DNA of 64,000 bases from Verrucomicrobiales bacterium (GTDB lineage Bacteria > Verrucomicrobiota > Verrucomicrobiia > Verrucomicrobiales > DEV007), in assembly GCA_028047635.1 (NCBI GenBank), contig JAOFXR010000001.1:62001-126000 (forward strand), read 5' to 3'. This document shows, one piece after another, positions 17,681 to 26,424 of this stretch. The position numbers were made by a program, and so were the translations under genes. Numbering within the stretch: position 1 is the first letter of the stretch; each line of letters begins with the position of its first letter. Under the pieces are notes generated by a model, which made no database searches, was not told where the DNA came from, and saw nothing but the letters and a program-made list of their open reading frames with translations.

Positions 17681-17995
17681 CTAAAATCCCAGTCCGGGAG
17701 GCAGTCCCATACCAGCGGTAAGTTTGCCCATTTCATCCTGACTCAAGGCTTTGCCCTGCTCGATCGCCTGCTTCACTCCGCTCAAGACAAGGTCTTCGAG
17801 CAATTCGGTATCTTCAGGGTCGACTACGGCAGGATCGATTTTGATAGAAATGACATCCCCCGCGCCATTTGCGATCACGACCACCTTGCCGCCACCGACG
17901 CTGGCTTCAACTTCCTGTTTAGCCAACTCCTCCTGCACTTCGCCCATTTTTTTCTGCATTTGCTGGGCCTGCTTCATCATCTTCGCGATGTTCAT
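17681..17995 (-). CDS. ybaB: YbaB/EbfC nucleoid-associated protein
   Basis: 104 residues with the family pattern: an N-terminal amphipathic helix (MNIAKMMKQAQQMQKKMGEV), the strand region VEASVGGGKVVVIANGAGDV, and a C-terminal helix ending in Gly-Pro-rich GMGLPPGLGF. YbaB dimers bind DNA like tweezers and influence nucleoid structure. It lies 29 bases downstream of dnaX on the same strand, the arrangement conserved in many bacteria. Confidence 0.94.
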   Translation of the reverse strand: MNIAKMMKQAQQMQKKMGEVQEELAKQEVEASVGGGKVVVIANGAGDVISIKIDPAVVDPEDTELLEDLVLSGVKQAIEQGKALSQDEMGKLTAGMGLPPGLGF

Positions 17996-18024
17996 ATCAA
18001 TTCGTTTTGGATTTTGAGTAAATG

Positions 18025-19944
18025 TTAAGACTTAATAATTCGTCCTTCAAATGCGCTCAACGCCTCTTTAATGAGAGGATCGTTAGCGAAATCTTCTTTC
18101 TCAGGCTCCGGTGGCGCAACTGCCTCAACCGGAATCGTTGCGGCGCTCTGATTTGCAGATCCGCCCTCGGCTGGCGCCTCGTCGTCTTCGGCATCGAGAT
18201 CAGGCACTTCCATCGGAGTGACATCTTCTCGCACTTCGATGAGAAGCTTGGCTTTCGTTCCCGTAAGCGCTTGAATTTGGGCTTCAATGTCTTTCTCGTA
18301 ACGGCTGAGAGACTCTCTGAAAAACCGCTGTTCTGTTGAGAAGGCGATCGTGTAAGACTCAGCATCTTCGGCCTGAAAAATAGCGGCGTTGAGCCAGGTA
18401 TCAAAGAGAGGACGCTGCTCGATTAGAAGACGCCTTGCTTCATCCCAAAGAGCTGCTCCTGATAAACTTCCCGGAGCAGCAGCGGGCGCACTGGTCGGTT
18501 CTGGTGATGCAACTGATTGCGCAGCGGGTTCCTCTGCTGCTGCTGGAGCCACGCTGGCCGGAGCCGGTTCGCTAGCCAGAGTAGATTCAACAACAGAAAC
18601 TTGAGGTGTTGGCTGAGCCGGGGCCGGAGCTGCTGCCGGTTCGGGCTGTGGAGTCGAGCTAACGGCTCCGGCCAACTGTCCCACCAAATTTGATTTCACC
18701 GCCGGAGCCTCAGCTGGTGGGTTCACTGCTTCTGCGGGCGGCGCTGTCGGCGTTTCTGCTGCGACCGGCGTAACAGAGGCAGCCGCTGGCAAATTTCCAG
18801 CTGATGTCGCCGCCGAATTCACCATTGCAATGACATCGTCAATCGTCGATTCGGAGACCGCCTGAATCGCTTTGATCGCGCCGATCTCAAAGTGCAGTTT
18901 CTTATTCGGTGCCCACTTCATTCGACCATCCGTCTCGGCGAGAAGATCAATCAAAGTGAGAAGGCGTGAGGTATCAATGATCTCAGCTTGCGCCTTCACC
19001 TCCTTCAAAACCTCGGAGGAAACTTCGGTTCCGGTCGAATTTGGATCGACCTTCATCACGAGAACATGACGAAAATGCCCAATGAGATCGCCAAGCAGTT
19101 TCGAAAGATCTTTGCCACCTTCCGCATACTCCTGAACGCGAGCAAGCGCACCCGCGTTGTCTTTTCTGAGAATGAGACCGCCCAGCTCAGCAATCGACTC
19201 GGCTGAGTTAAATCCGAAAATCTCGAGGACGTTCGTTTCTTCAATACTCTCTCCACAAAAGGCGACGAGCTGATCCAGCATCGACTGCGCATCCCGCATC
19301 CCGCCTTCAGCGCCTTTTGCGATCGCGAAGGCCGCCTCTTCGCTCAATGTGATCCCTTCTTCCCTGGCAATGAATTGCAAGTGCGTTGCGATGATATCCG
19401 TCGGAATTCTTCGCAAATCAAAACGCTGACAACGACTAATGATCGTCGGCAAAATCTTCTGCGGCTCAGTTGTCGCAAAAATGAACTTCACGTGTTCAGG
19501 CGGCTCCTCCAGCGTCTTCAACAACGCGTTGAAAGCGGCGGTAGTGAGCATGTGCACCTCATCGATATAGTAAATTTTAAACTGGCCTGAGCTCGGCGCG
19601 AATTTCACCGTGTCACGCAATTCACGAACCTGCTCCACCCCATTGTTGGAAGCACCATCAATCTCGAGCACGTCAAGACTGTTCCCTTCCGCAATCTCAA
19701 CGCAAAGGGGATCATCCGGGTCAAAATCAGCGTTGGGGCCATTGGGACAATTGAGCGCTTTCGCGAGAATTCGGGCCGTCGAAGTCTTTCCGGTTCCGCG
19801 CGGTCCAACGAAAAGGTAGGCATGCGCAAGCCGCTCTTTTTCGATGGCATTTCGTAATGTCTGTATGACATGATCCTGCCCTAAAACGTCATTAAACGAT
19901 TTAGGCCGATATTTTCTGGCAAACACCTTGTAGGTCGAACTCAC
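18025..19944 (-). CDS. dnaX: DNA polymerase III subunit gamma/tau
   Basis: 639 residues. The AAA+ clamp-loader core is intact: FVGPRGTGKTSTARILAKAL (Walker A), IYYIDEVHML (Walker B), FIFATTEPQKI (sensor 1). The zinc-binding segment is reduced: two Cys remain (LNC and PLC) where many DnaX proteins have four, so zinc binding may be lost. A long Ala-Pro-rich linker spans about residues 375-480, followed by a C-terminal domain expected to contact DnaE. No clear slippery heptamer for a programmed frameshift was seen. It loads the beta clamp during chromosome replication. Confidence 0.95.
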   Translation of the reverse strand: MSSTYKVFARKYRPKSFNDVLGQDHVIQTLRNAIEKERLAHAYLFVGPRGTGKTSTARILAKALNCPNGPNADFDPDDPLCVEIAEGNSLDVLEIDGASNNGVEQVRELRDTVKFAPSSGQFKIYYIDEVHMLTTAAFNALLKTLEEPPEHVKFIFATTEPQKILPTIISRCQRFDLRRIPTDIIATHLQFIAREEGITLSEEAAFAIAKGAEGGMRDAQSMLDQLVAFCGESIEETNVLEIFGFNSAESIAELGGLILRKDNAGALARVQEYAEGGKDLSKLLGDLIGHFRHVLVMKVDPNSTGTEVSSEVLKEVKAQAEIIDTSRLLTLIDLLAETDGRMKWAPNKKLHFEIGAIKAIQAVSESTIDDVIAMVNSAATSAGNLPAAASVTPVAAETPTAPPAEAVNPPAEAPAVKSNLVGQLAGAVSSTPQPEPAAAPAPAQPTPQVSVVESTLASEPAPASVAPAAAEEPAAQSVASPEPTSAPAAAPGSLSGAALWDEARRLLIEQRPLFDTWLNAAIFQAEDAESYTIAFSTEQRFFRESLSRYEKDIEAQIQALTGTKAKLLIEVREDVTPMEVPDLDAEDDEAPAEGGSANQSAATIPVEAVAPPEPEKEDFANDPLIKEALSAFEGRIIKS

Positions 19945-20001
19945 GTGCCCACTGTAGAGAAGATTCCGAGAAGGAAAACGAAGAATCTAAAAAAATTCAG
20001 G

Positions 20002-21426
20002 TCACTGCTGCGCTTCTTTGTGCGCTTTAAAACGTAACAGAGTCTCTTCTCTCTCGGTTTTATGATCCAGGATCGGTAACACATAGTCGGACACGAGCGG
20101 TCTCCCATCCTCGGGAGGCTTCGTGAAACGCTTCGGGTCCACTTTCTCCAACTCGGGGATCCAGCGCTTCACATACCGTCCCTCTTTGTCGTAGCGATCC
20201 GTCTGCGTCCATGGATTCTGAATCCGAAAATACGGTGCTGCGTCTGCTCCCGTCCCGGCTGACCACTGCCAGCCACCGTTGTTATTCGCAATCTCTCCGT
20301 CGAGAAGATATTGCATAAAATGGGATTCCCCATGCATCCAATGAACGTGCAAATCTTTCGTCAGAAACATTGCCGTGATCATTCGCACGCGATTGTGCAT
20401 GTAGCCGGTCTCCTTCAACTGTCGCATCCCTGCGTCCACAATCGGAAAACCAGTCCGCCCTTCTTTCCATTTTACGAATTTATCTCCATCGCCCGGATCA
20501 TCCCAGCGGAGCCCGCGCCAGTCGGCATTGAAATCAGTTTCGAGCACCTCGGGATAGTGATGCAGCACTGCCATGAAAAACTCACGCCAACCCAACTGTT
20601 TCTGAAAGGTGTTAATCGAGTTGCGAACGGATTCAGAACGCCCTGCTTCGCGAGCCACTTCAGCGCGATGATAGACCTCCCTCACCGAAATCGTTCCATA
20701 GCGCAGATCTGCTCCGAGATGCGAGGTCGCGTCGGCAAAAGGATCGTTCCGCATTTCGGCGTATTCTCCAATGCTCTCTTTCACGGCAAGATCGAGGCGC
20801 TGCCGGGCCGCTTTTTCCCCGGGAGCTCTCAGCAATTCGGAGTCAAAGTTGAGCCCCCAATTCTCGATCCGCGGAGCAGGCAGAGAACCCAGCCCTGAAG
20901 GCGACCGGATGGCTTTCACTGTTTCAACGCATTCAGGCTTTTCCAAGTCCAGCCACTTTCGTGAATAAGGTGTGTAAACTTTGTAGGGTGTCCCACCTCC
21001 GGTAAGCACCTCCGAAGGTTCGTGCAAAACAATACCCTGGAAGTCACAACAATCGATCCCTCGCGAACGACAGAGCTCGCGAACTTTTTTCTCAATCTCG
21101 GCGCCATAAGGATCCGGATCCCGATTAAAAAATACCGCGCCCGCTTCTACTTCGTCGATGAGACGTCCCAGCTCCTCGACTGCGTCACCTTTTCTAAAAA
21201 CCAGATGCCCGCCAATATGGTCGAGATTCTTGTCCAGCGAGTCTAGACAACCACAGAGGAAAGCTTGCCGCCCCGGACCGGTCCACGCATGATCGCCCTC
21301 CCATTCGCTTGAGATATACACAGTGGCAACACTCTCCGACCGGTTAATCGACTCGCGAAGAGCAACGTTATCAGAGAGCCGCAGATCGCGACGAAACCAG
21401 TGAATAGCTGTTTTGTAATGAGACAT
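20002..21426 (-). CDS. phr: Deoxyribodipyrimidine photolyase
   Basis: 474 residues. The antenna-binding N-terminal domain begins IHWFRRDLRLSDNVALRES. The FAD-binding domain contains FPIVDAGMRQLKETGYMHNR and NNNGGWQWSAGTGADAAPYF, the classic photolyase signature with the Trp electron-transfer residues. It repairs UV-induced cyclobutane pyrimidine dimers using blue light, which suggests exposure to sunlight. Length and motifs match class I CPD photolyases. It is a single gene between dnaX and a glycosyltransferase. Confidence 0.95.
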   Translation of the reverse strand: MSHYKTAIHWFRRDLRLSDNVALRESINRSESVATVYISSEWEGDHAWTGPGRQAFLCGCLDSLDKNLDHIGGHLVFRKGDAVEELGRLIDEVEAGAVFFNRDPDPYGAEIEKKVRELCRSRGIDCCDFQGIVLHEPSEVLTGGGTPYKVYTPYSRKWLDLEKPECVETVKAIRSPSGLGSLPAPRIENWGLNFDSELLRAPGEKAARQRLDLAVKESIGEYAEMRNDPFADATSHLGADLRYGTISVREVYHRAEVAREAGRSESVRNSINTFQKQLGWREFFMAVLHHYPEVLETDFNADWRGLRWDDPGDGDKFVKWKEGRTGFPIVDAGMRQLKETGYMHNRVRMITAMFLTKDLHVHWMHGESHFMQYLLDGEIANNNGGWQWSAGTGADAAPYFRIQNPWTQTDRYDKEGRYVKRWIPELEKVDPKRFTKPPEDGRPLVSDYVLPILDHKTEREETLLRFKAHKEAQQ

Positions 21427-21462
21427 AGGAAAAGTAACCGTAATACGATTCTCAAAGACAGA

Positions 21463-22368
21463 TCAGATCCCTGCTTCAAATGGGTTGCTCCAATTGAGGT
21501 GTAAAATAAACCACGCATTCTCTATCACCGCCGGATCGACTTCGCCTGAGAGTTCGGTGCGCTCGAAAAAATCCGCCCACTCGGCAATAGCGTGTTTTTT
21601 GCCATATCGATAGAGTTGATCGCCGAAATCCAACAGAGACCTCCGCGCCGTTTCGATTCGCTCTCTTTCGCCAGGGTTAGCCTGTATCCATTCAAGAAGC
21701 GCGAGAAAACGATAGCGCTCGAGCAACGGCGTCTCAACGGATAGCTGATCAGAATGCCCTCCATGCTTTTTTACTAAGGGCTCTCCCGGGACAAGACCCG
21801 CGCGATATTTTGACGCAATCCTCAACCACAGCGCGTAGTCCTCGCACACGCGAAAACGCTCGTCGAAGCCTCCGCTTTCGTCCCAAATTTCGCGAGTCAT
21901 CATGACACACGAAGGTCCAATCGCACAGCGCTGGCAGGAGGCCTCGAACAGGTCACCATTCCCCTGCTTTAAATGTCCCGGCTTGGAAAAAGACACCCCA
22001 TTCCGAAACCATGCTTCGTTCACTTGAGAAATGGAAAAGGCAGGGTTATCCCGATGCCATTCCCATTGAGAGGTAAGCTTTTGCGAAGCCCATTCATCAT
22101 CAGAGTCGAGGAAACTAAGCCACTTGGAACTCGAGAGTCGGACGCCCTCATTTCGAGCCGCTGCCGGACCTTGATTCGATGGAAGGCGTTTCCATTGGTG
22201 CCCCGAGTCTTCAACGAGTTGCCTAACTCTATTCAAATCGTCGGTAGAAGCATCATCAACGACGATTAATTCAAAGGACTGAAACGACTGCGCCAATACA
22301 GAATTCACCGCTCGAATGACCTGATCCGCTCGATTAAACACAGGCACGATAATAGCGACATCAGGCAT
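21463..22368 (-). CDS. Family 2 glycosyltransferase
   Basis: 301 residues from the ATG at 22368, chosen because the GT2 fold starts right there (MPDVAIIVPVFNRADQVIRA); earlier in-frame starts would add an unrelated basic stretch. FELIVVDDASTDDLNRV and WLSFLDSDDEW carry the two Asp motifs for nucleotide-sugar and metal binding. It probably adds a sugar to a surface polysaccharide or glycolipid. It diverges from the gene at 22450 across an 81-base intergenic space. Donor and acceptor are unknown. Confidence 0.87.
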   Translation of the reverse strand: MPDVAIIVPVFNRADQVIRAVNSVLAQSFQSFELIVVDDASTDDLNRVRQLVEDSGHQWKRLPSNQGPAAARNEGVRLSSSKWLSFLDSDDEWASQKLTSQWEWHRDNPAFSISQVNEAWFRNGVSFSKPGHLKQGNGDLFEASCQRCAIGPSCVMMTREIWDESGGFDERFRVCEDYALWLRIASKYRAGLVPGEPLVKKHGGHSDQLSVETPLLERYRFLALLEWIQANPGERERIETARRSLLDFGDQLYRYGKKHAIAEWADFFERTELSGEVDPAVIENAWFILHLNWSNPFEAGI

Positions 22369-22449
22369 AGGATTGCTCCGGGAATAGTTTGAGTTTAAAG
22401 TTGCTTCCCTTATCAGGGTCGACCAGTTAGGTGAACAGAGCGACAAAGG

Positions 22450-23067
22450 ATGAGTGAAGACGAACAGCCAAAGAGTGAAAGCGGAATGCCTGATGGAATC
22501 CCGGCACCTCCTCCACCTAAACCGGACGTTGTCGATCCCAGCGCCGACCAGCCGAGCTACAGTGGCTCGAAATCGGCTGATAAAAAGAAGAAAAAGGCGA
22601 GAAAACACCCTTCAGACCCCTACGAACCATTGAAAAAGAGAAAAGGATGTTGTGGCTGCATTCTTGGTCTGGGAGTGATGGCGGTTATTTTGTTGGGCGC
22701 GCTTACAGCAGCTCTCTATTTCGCTGGACCTGGTCGCTACATCGCGAACGAAGCCTACGAACCGGTCACCTTGTCTTTTACCGAACCAACCACGATCTCG
22801 GAAGCACCCACAAAAGCCACCATGTATATGGGTAACGATATTACCTACAGCGCTCCGACCACCAACGTCCCTATCGCGATTTTTGGAGTACAATTTTCAG
22901 TGAGCGGAAATTTCACCGAAGATGTCAGCCTCACCGGCGCCAAGGTAACCGGCACAGCAGCCGCGCGTTTTGCCAAAGACCTCGAAGTGTTTGCCGCAGA
23001 ATTTTACGATAAAGGCATATTCCTGAAAGGAGACCTCACCGGCCGGGTCATGAAGAGCCTCCAATAA
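22450..23067 (+). CDS. Hypothetical single-pass membrane protein
   Basis: 205 residues. The first 65 residues are Pro-, Ser- and Lys-rich and look disordered (GIPAPPPPKPDVVDPSADQP, then KKKKKARKHP). A CCGC pair precedes one transmembrane helix (ILGLGVMAVILLGALTAALYF). The outside part is a beta-rich domain of about 110 residues (AYEPVTLSFTEPTTISEAPT). I do not recognise a family. Its stop is 9 bases before the OsmC gene, so the two are probably co-transcribed. Confidence 0.7.
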   Translation: MSEDEQPKSESGMPDGIPAPPPPKPDVVDPSADQPSYSGSKSADKKKKKARKHPSDPYEPLKKRKGCCGCILGLGVMAVILLGALTAALYFAGPGRYIANEAYEPVTLSFTEPTTISEAPTKATMYMGNDITYSAPTTNVPIAIFGVQFSVSGNFTEDVSLTGAKVTGTAAARFAKDLEVFAAEFYDKGIFLKGDLTGRVMKSLQ

Positions 23068-23076
23068 TAAATTGCC

Positions 23077-23487
23077 ATGGTTGAAATTAACGCTGTCTAC
23101 GAAGGAACCCTGAGATGCTCTGCCGTTCACGGCCCTTCAGGTTCATCACTTGAAACCGACGCTCCCGTCGATAATCACGGCCGCGGAGAACGCTACTCGC
23201 CCACCGATCTGCTCGCAACGGCCCTCGGCACCTGCATGATGACTATCATGGGCATCTTTGCGGAACGCCATGAGATCGATCTCACCGGGACGAGGGTTCA
23301 AGTCCTGAAAGAGATGACCCCGGAACCACCGCGCATGATCGCGCGACTGCCGGTGGTGATCGAAATCCCACTCCCTGCAGAACACCCGCAAAAGAAGCTG
23401 CTGGAAAAGGCGGCCCTCACCTGCCCCGTCCACCTCAGCCTTCACCCGGACATCGAGAAACCGGTGACATTTAAATGGGTCGGCTAG
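23077..23487 (+). CDS. OsmC family protein
   Basis: 136 residues with the OsmC/Ohr fold: YSPTDLLATALGTCMMTIMG, with the first active-site Cys on the central helix, and a second Cys in AALTCPVHLSLHPDIEKP. OsmC-like proteins use a Cys pair to reduce organic peroxides or other electrophiles. Both positions are encoded by Cys codons, not UGA. It sits downstream of the membrane protein gene at 22450 on the same strand. Confidence 0.92.
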   Translation: MVEINAVYEGTLRCSAVHGPSGSSLETDAPVDNHGRGERYSPTDLLATALGTCMMTIMGIFAERHEIDLTGTRVQVLKEMTPEPPRMIARLPVVIEIPLPAEHPQKKLLEKAALTCPVHLSLHPDIEKPVTFKWVG

Positions 23488-23504
23488 CACTCTGAAGAAG
23501 CCGC

Positions 23505-24614
23505 TTAGAAGTGCTTTTTCAGAATTTCCCGCATCGCCGTTTCGCGGGCTTCAATGCTCTCGCAAAGCGCGAATTGAACCCGGGCGCGATTCAAATTTTG
23601 CGATTCGTAGGCCGTCTTAAAATAAAGATCGCCTGCGAGGTAATCAGCGAAGAAACGCAGCCCCAGCTCAAAGGTGATGAGCCTGACAGAATCGTAAAGA
23701 TACTTTTTGTCAGCCTCTGTCAGGAAACCCTTTGCCTCTAACAGGTAGCCTTTCACAAGAGCGGCAAACAATTCCGTATCCAACTTCACTTCGGTGAGAT
23801 CATTTGTTTCCTCTCCTGCAGGGTTGCAACTACTCCTGACAGCATCTCCGAAGTCGTAGTGAACGAGACCGGGTTTTACCGTATCAAGATCAACTATCGA
23901 AGTCCCCTTTCCAGTGAGATTGTCGATCATCACATTCGTGATTTTAGGATCGCCATGAATAGGACGCTCGGTGAGTTCCCCTCGAAGTCGCGCATCTTCC
24001 AGAATCCGCGCAAAGTCCCGGTGATCTTCCACGAATCGATTGAGCCGGCCTGCCTCAGAAGAGGCTTCAAGCCGCTGCCTCGCGCCATGCTCTTTGATAA
24101 TTTCATCATATTGAGCGAGGTAATTAGGAGTAATATGGAATCCGGGAAGCGTATCTTCGAGCGCGTCGATGGGGAAGTCAGAAATGATCCGCTGAAAATG
24201 CCCTAAGACACGGCCTGCTTCGGAAGCGTGCTCAGGGATACTAACTTTATCGTAGTTGGTTGTGCTCGCGATCAACGAGAGCGCGCGCCAATAACCACCA
24301 TCATCATCTACAACAAAATCACCGCCGGCCTTTGCTCCGATGACTCTGGGAAGCTGCCAAATCCGGTCTGCCTTATCCGCTTCAGCCGCAATACGAGCAT
24401 GAGCATGATCGGTCACCAGCTTCATATTCGACATCACCGCTGCCGGGTTCTTAAAAACCTTTTGATTGATCCGTTGGAGAATATACTGCTCCTCGGAAAA
24501 GGTGGTCCGGAGGATCACCCGATAAGTATCATTCACATTACCCGAGCCGATTGGCTGCAGGGTAACAAGCCTACCCGGCACATCAAATTGGGTCGCGATC
24601 GATTCAGCTAGCAT
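23505..24614 (-). CDS. APH-family sugar 1-kinase (N-acetylhexosamine 1-kinase-like)
   Basis: 369 residues. The N-terminal lobe has IGSGNVNDTYRV and EEQYILQRINQKVFKNPAAV, typical of N-acetylhexosamine 1-kinase (NahK). The catalytic loop is RPIHGDPKITNVMIDN (HGDxxxxN), and SIVDLDTVKPG holds the metal-binding Asp. It would phosphorylate an amino sugar at C1 in the cytoplasm, feeding an NDP-sugar pathway. This differs from AmgK by its longer N terminus. The gene converges on osmC. The exact sugar is inference. Confidence 0.8.
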   Translation of the reverse strand: MLAESIATQFDVPGRLVTLQPIGSGNVNDTYRVILRTTFSEEQYILQRINQKVFKNPAAVMSNMKLVTDHAHARIAAEADKADRIWQLPRVIGAKAGGDFVVDDDGGYWRALSLIASTTNYDKVSIPEHASEAGRVLGHFQRIISDFPIDALEDTLPGFHITPNYLAQYDEIIKEHGARQRLEASSEAGRLNRFVEDHRDFARILEDARLRGELTERPIHGDPKITNVMIDNLTGKGTSIVDLDTVKPGLVHYDFGDAVRSSCNPAGEETNDLTEVKLDTELFAALVKGYLLEAKGFLTEADKKYLYDSVRLITFELGLRFFADYLAGDLYFKTAYESQNLNRARVQFALCESIEARETAMREILKKHF

Positions 24615-24733
24615 TCACGAGCTATCCCGAAAAATAAGCATCAGCGCAAGAAAAACTTCTTCCCTCCCCTTAAAACAAATTATCATTTATACCATTCTGC
24701 TCGAAAACAAATATTAAATGCTGTAATTTTAAA

Positions 24734-24760
24734 AATTATGGTTATTTCCCTACCATAATT
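24734..24760. repeat. 9-bp inverted repeat just upstream of the FkbM pseudogene
   Basis: AATTATGGT at 24734-24742 and ACCATAATT at 24752-24760 are perfect complements with a 9-base spacer. It lies in an AT-rich stretch and ends directly at the ATG at 24761. It could be an operator, or a hairpin blocking translation, or part of the boundary of an acquired segment. Confidence 0.45.
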
Positions 24761-25501
24761 ATGACGATTAAGGGAATTATTGCGAGCCTGCCTTCCTATC
24801 CAAGGAATCAAATCCAGCAGCTTCACTTCAAGAAAAAGCTGCAGAGTTCAACAATCGCATCTGAACCTGAACTCGCGGTCATCAAAGATCTTGTGGAACC
24901 TGGTCAATCTGTTCTCGATGTCGGAGCCAACTTCGGGCTCTACACCAAGTTGCTTTCCGAAGCAGTGGGACCCGACGGCCACGTTTACGTGTTCGAACCG
25001 ATGTTCGACATGTTTCGAGTGCTGCGAAACAATGTTGAAGCCTTGTAGTTGCGAAACACGAACGTCTTCCAAATGGCTTGCTCTGAAAGCGTTGCAGAAC
25101 TCAATTTCTATATCCCAAAAAGAACAGACGGCACGCTCAACTAATACGAGTCAAGCCTTGAGAAGGAGACCATTGAAGGCGACTATGAGGTTTGCCGCGT
25201 TCCAGCCACCTCCCTCGACCGATTCAGCGCGGCCCACGTGGTCGACAATATTGACTTCATGAAAATCGATGTGGAAGGTCACGAAATTGCCGTCCTCGAA
25301 GGAGCCAATAAGATATTGAGCAAGCACCGCCCGAAAATTTTCATCGAGATCAATGAACCTCTCAATGACGGCGGCCACGGATCAGCCGTCCGGGAAATCA
25401 TCGAGAAGCACAACTACTCGATTCATGTTTTCAGTCAGAGAAAAATCAGCCCCTGGACTCCCGGCAAAAATTGGGTGAACTACATTCTGCTTCCCGAGTA
25501 G
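24761..25501 (+). pseudogene. FkbM family methyltransferase, interrupted by two in-frame stops
   Basis: One reading frame of 246 codons contains a complete FkbM-type methyltransferase: VLDVGANFGLYTKLLSEAVG (SAM-binding), HVYVFEPMFDMFRVLRNNV, then after TAG at 25046-25048 LRNTNVFQMACSESVAELNF, and after TAA at 25142-25144 YESSLEKETIEGDYEV and NIDFMKIDVEGHEIAVLEGA. Frame is kept throughout, so these are substitutions, not frameshifts. Two different stop codons argue against recoding. FkbM enzymes methylate hydroxyls of sugars or secondary metabolites. The leader is AT-rich compared with neighbours, which may hint at transfer. Confidence 0.85.
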
Positions 25502-25506
25502 GAAAG

Positions 25507-26331
25507 TCAGCTAGAAGAGGAACCGAACCGATACTCACCCTCCTCCACCGTCACATTCGGCGGAGTTCGCTTTTCCTCAAACCAATCCCACCCCTCTTTG
25601 AGGTTTTCCCAAAACGGATAATGAGTTGAATCATCGTGAGCATCAAGATTCACAGCCGTCATTTCAAAAGGAAAACTGTGCACTCTCACCAACGGCTGAC
25701 CATTCTTCAGTGCGGCATCAACCAGTGTGTAAATTTGCTCAATCGAGACATCGGTCATCGCGAAGCAACCGACCGAAACGGAGTTCCCGTGTATCATCAG
25801 CAAATCTCCCGTTCGCCCATGGTGCCGGTCAAAAACATTCGGATACCCCATATCCATCGAGAGATGGAAGGAACTAAGAGGATTCATCGATCCACGGTCG
25901 AGAAAGTAAAACCCTTCAGGAGCCTGGTAGTCCCCCTGCTTCACCTTGGGACCGGGATCACCTGAAAAATAGGCAATCCGATAAGTTTTGAAGAGTTCAA
26001 AAACCGGCGAGTCAGCGCCTTTCAGCCACACTTCGAGATCCCCCTCGTAGTTGCTCGCTTTAAGAATGCGAATAAAGACAGGCTGACCCACTTTAGAGTA
26101 ATCCCAAAACCAGGGAGAGTTCTCTGGATTGCCTTTTCCAGTCCACGCCGTGGGATCCGACCATTTCTGAATCGCCTTGGCTGCACGCTGTGGATCAGCC
26201 CCTCCAATCTCCGATCCGCCGCCGGTAAAGGGATCAGCCGATGTTGGTCGCTCCGCCTTACGGGCCCAAACGCCCCACCAACTGGCTAAAAACAGAAGCC
26301 CAATTAATCCTGAACGCATCAGTTTCAACAT
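25507..26331 (-). CDS. L,D-transpeptidase (YafK-type)
   Basis: 274 residues from the ATG at 26331, which starts the signal segment MLKLMRSGLIGLLFLASWWG; a start at 26379 would place an acidic stretch before it. The catalytic region MIHGNSVSVGCFAMTDVSIE has the His and Cys of YkuD-fold transpeptidases in the YafK variant. The fold is also supported by PVFIRILKASNYEGDLEVWL and GYPNVFDRHHGRTG. It acts on peptidoglycan in the periplasm, making 3-3 crosslinks or attaching or releasing proteins. It ends 5 bases from the end of the FkbM pseudogene, convergent. Confidence 0.85.
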   Translation of the reverse strand: MLKLMRSGLIGLLFLASWWGVWARKAERPTSADPFTGGGSEIGGADPQRAAKAIQKWSDPTAWTGKGNPENSPWFWDYSKVGQPVFIRILKASNYEGDLEVWLKGADSPVFELFKTYRIAYFSGDPGPKVKQGDYQAPEGFYFLDRGSMNPLSSFHLSMDMGYPNVFDRHHGRTGDLLMIHGNSVSVGCFAMTDVSIEQIYTLVDAALKNGQPLVRVHSFPFEMTAVNLDAHDDSTHYPFWENLKEGWDWFEEKRTPPNVTVEEGEYRFGSSSS

Positions 26332-26406
26332 AACCCATTCCGCATCCGCGCATAGCGAAATCGCGTCCCTCAAACTCATTTTTATTGCCCCTCTCTAAAT
26401 ACAACT

Positions 26407-26424
26407 CTATAGACTTCTATAGAA
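26407..26424. promoter_or_regulatory. Tandem CTATAG operator-like site before the GntR gene
   Basis: CTATAG occurs at 26407-26412 and again at 26417-26422, exactly 10 bases (one helical turn) apart. The second copy is the centre of a perfect palindrome, TTCTATAGAA at 26415-26424, which abuts the ATG at 26425. FadR-type GntR regulators bind short palindromes and often control their own gene. No ribosome-binding site fits before the ATG, so the mRNA could be leaderless. The operator role is inference. Confidence 0.5.

Noticed and set aside
18025-19944. Programmed frameshift in dnaX making a short gamma form
   Set aside because: No A-AAA-AAG type slippery heptamer with a following hairpin was noticed in the linker region.
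23077-23487. OsmC protein as a further selenoprotein
   Set aside because: Both active-site positions are encoded by Cys codons and the stop is TAG, so no UGA recoding is involved.
25046-25144. Recoding (for example pyrrolysine at TAG) in the FkbM gene
   Set aside because: A TAA also lies in frame, no pyrrolysine genes are seen, and FkbM enzymes need no such residue. Nonsense mutation is simpler.
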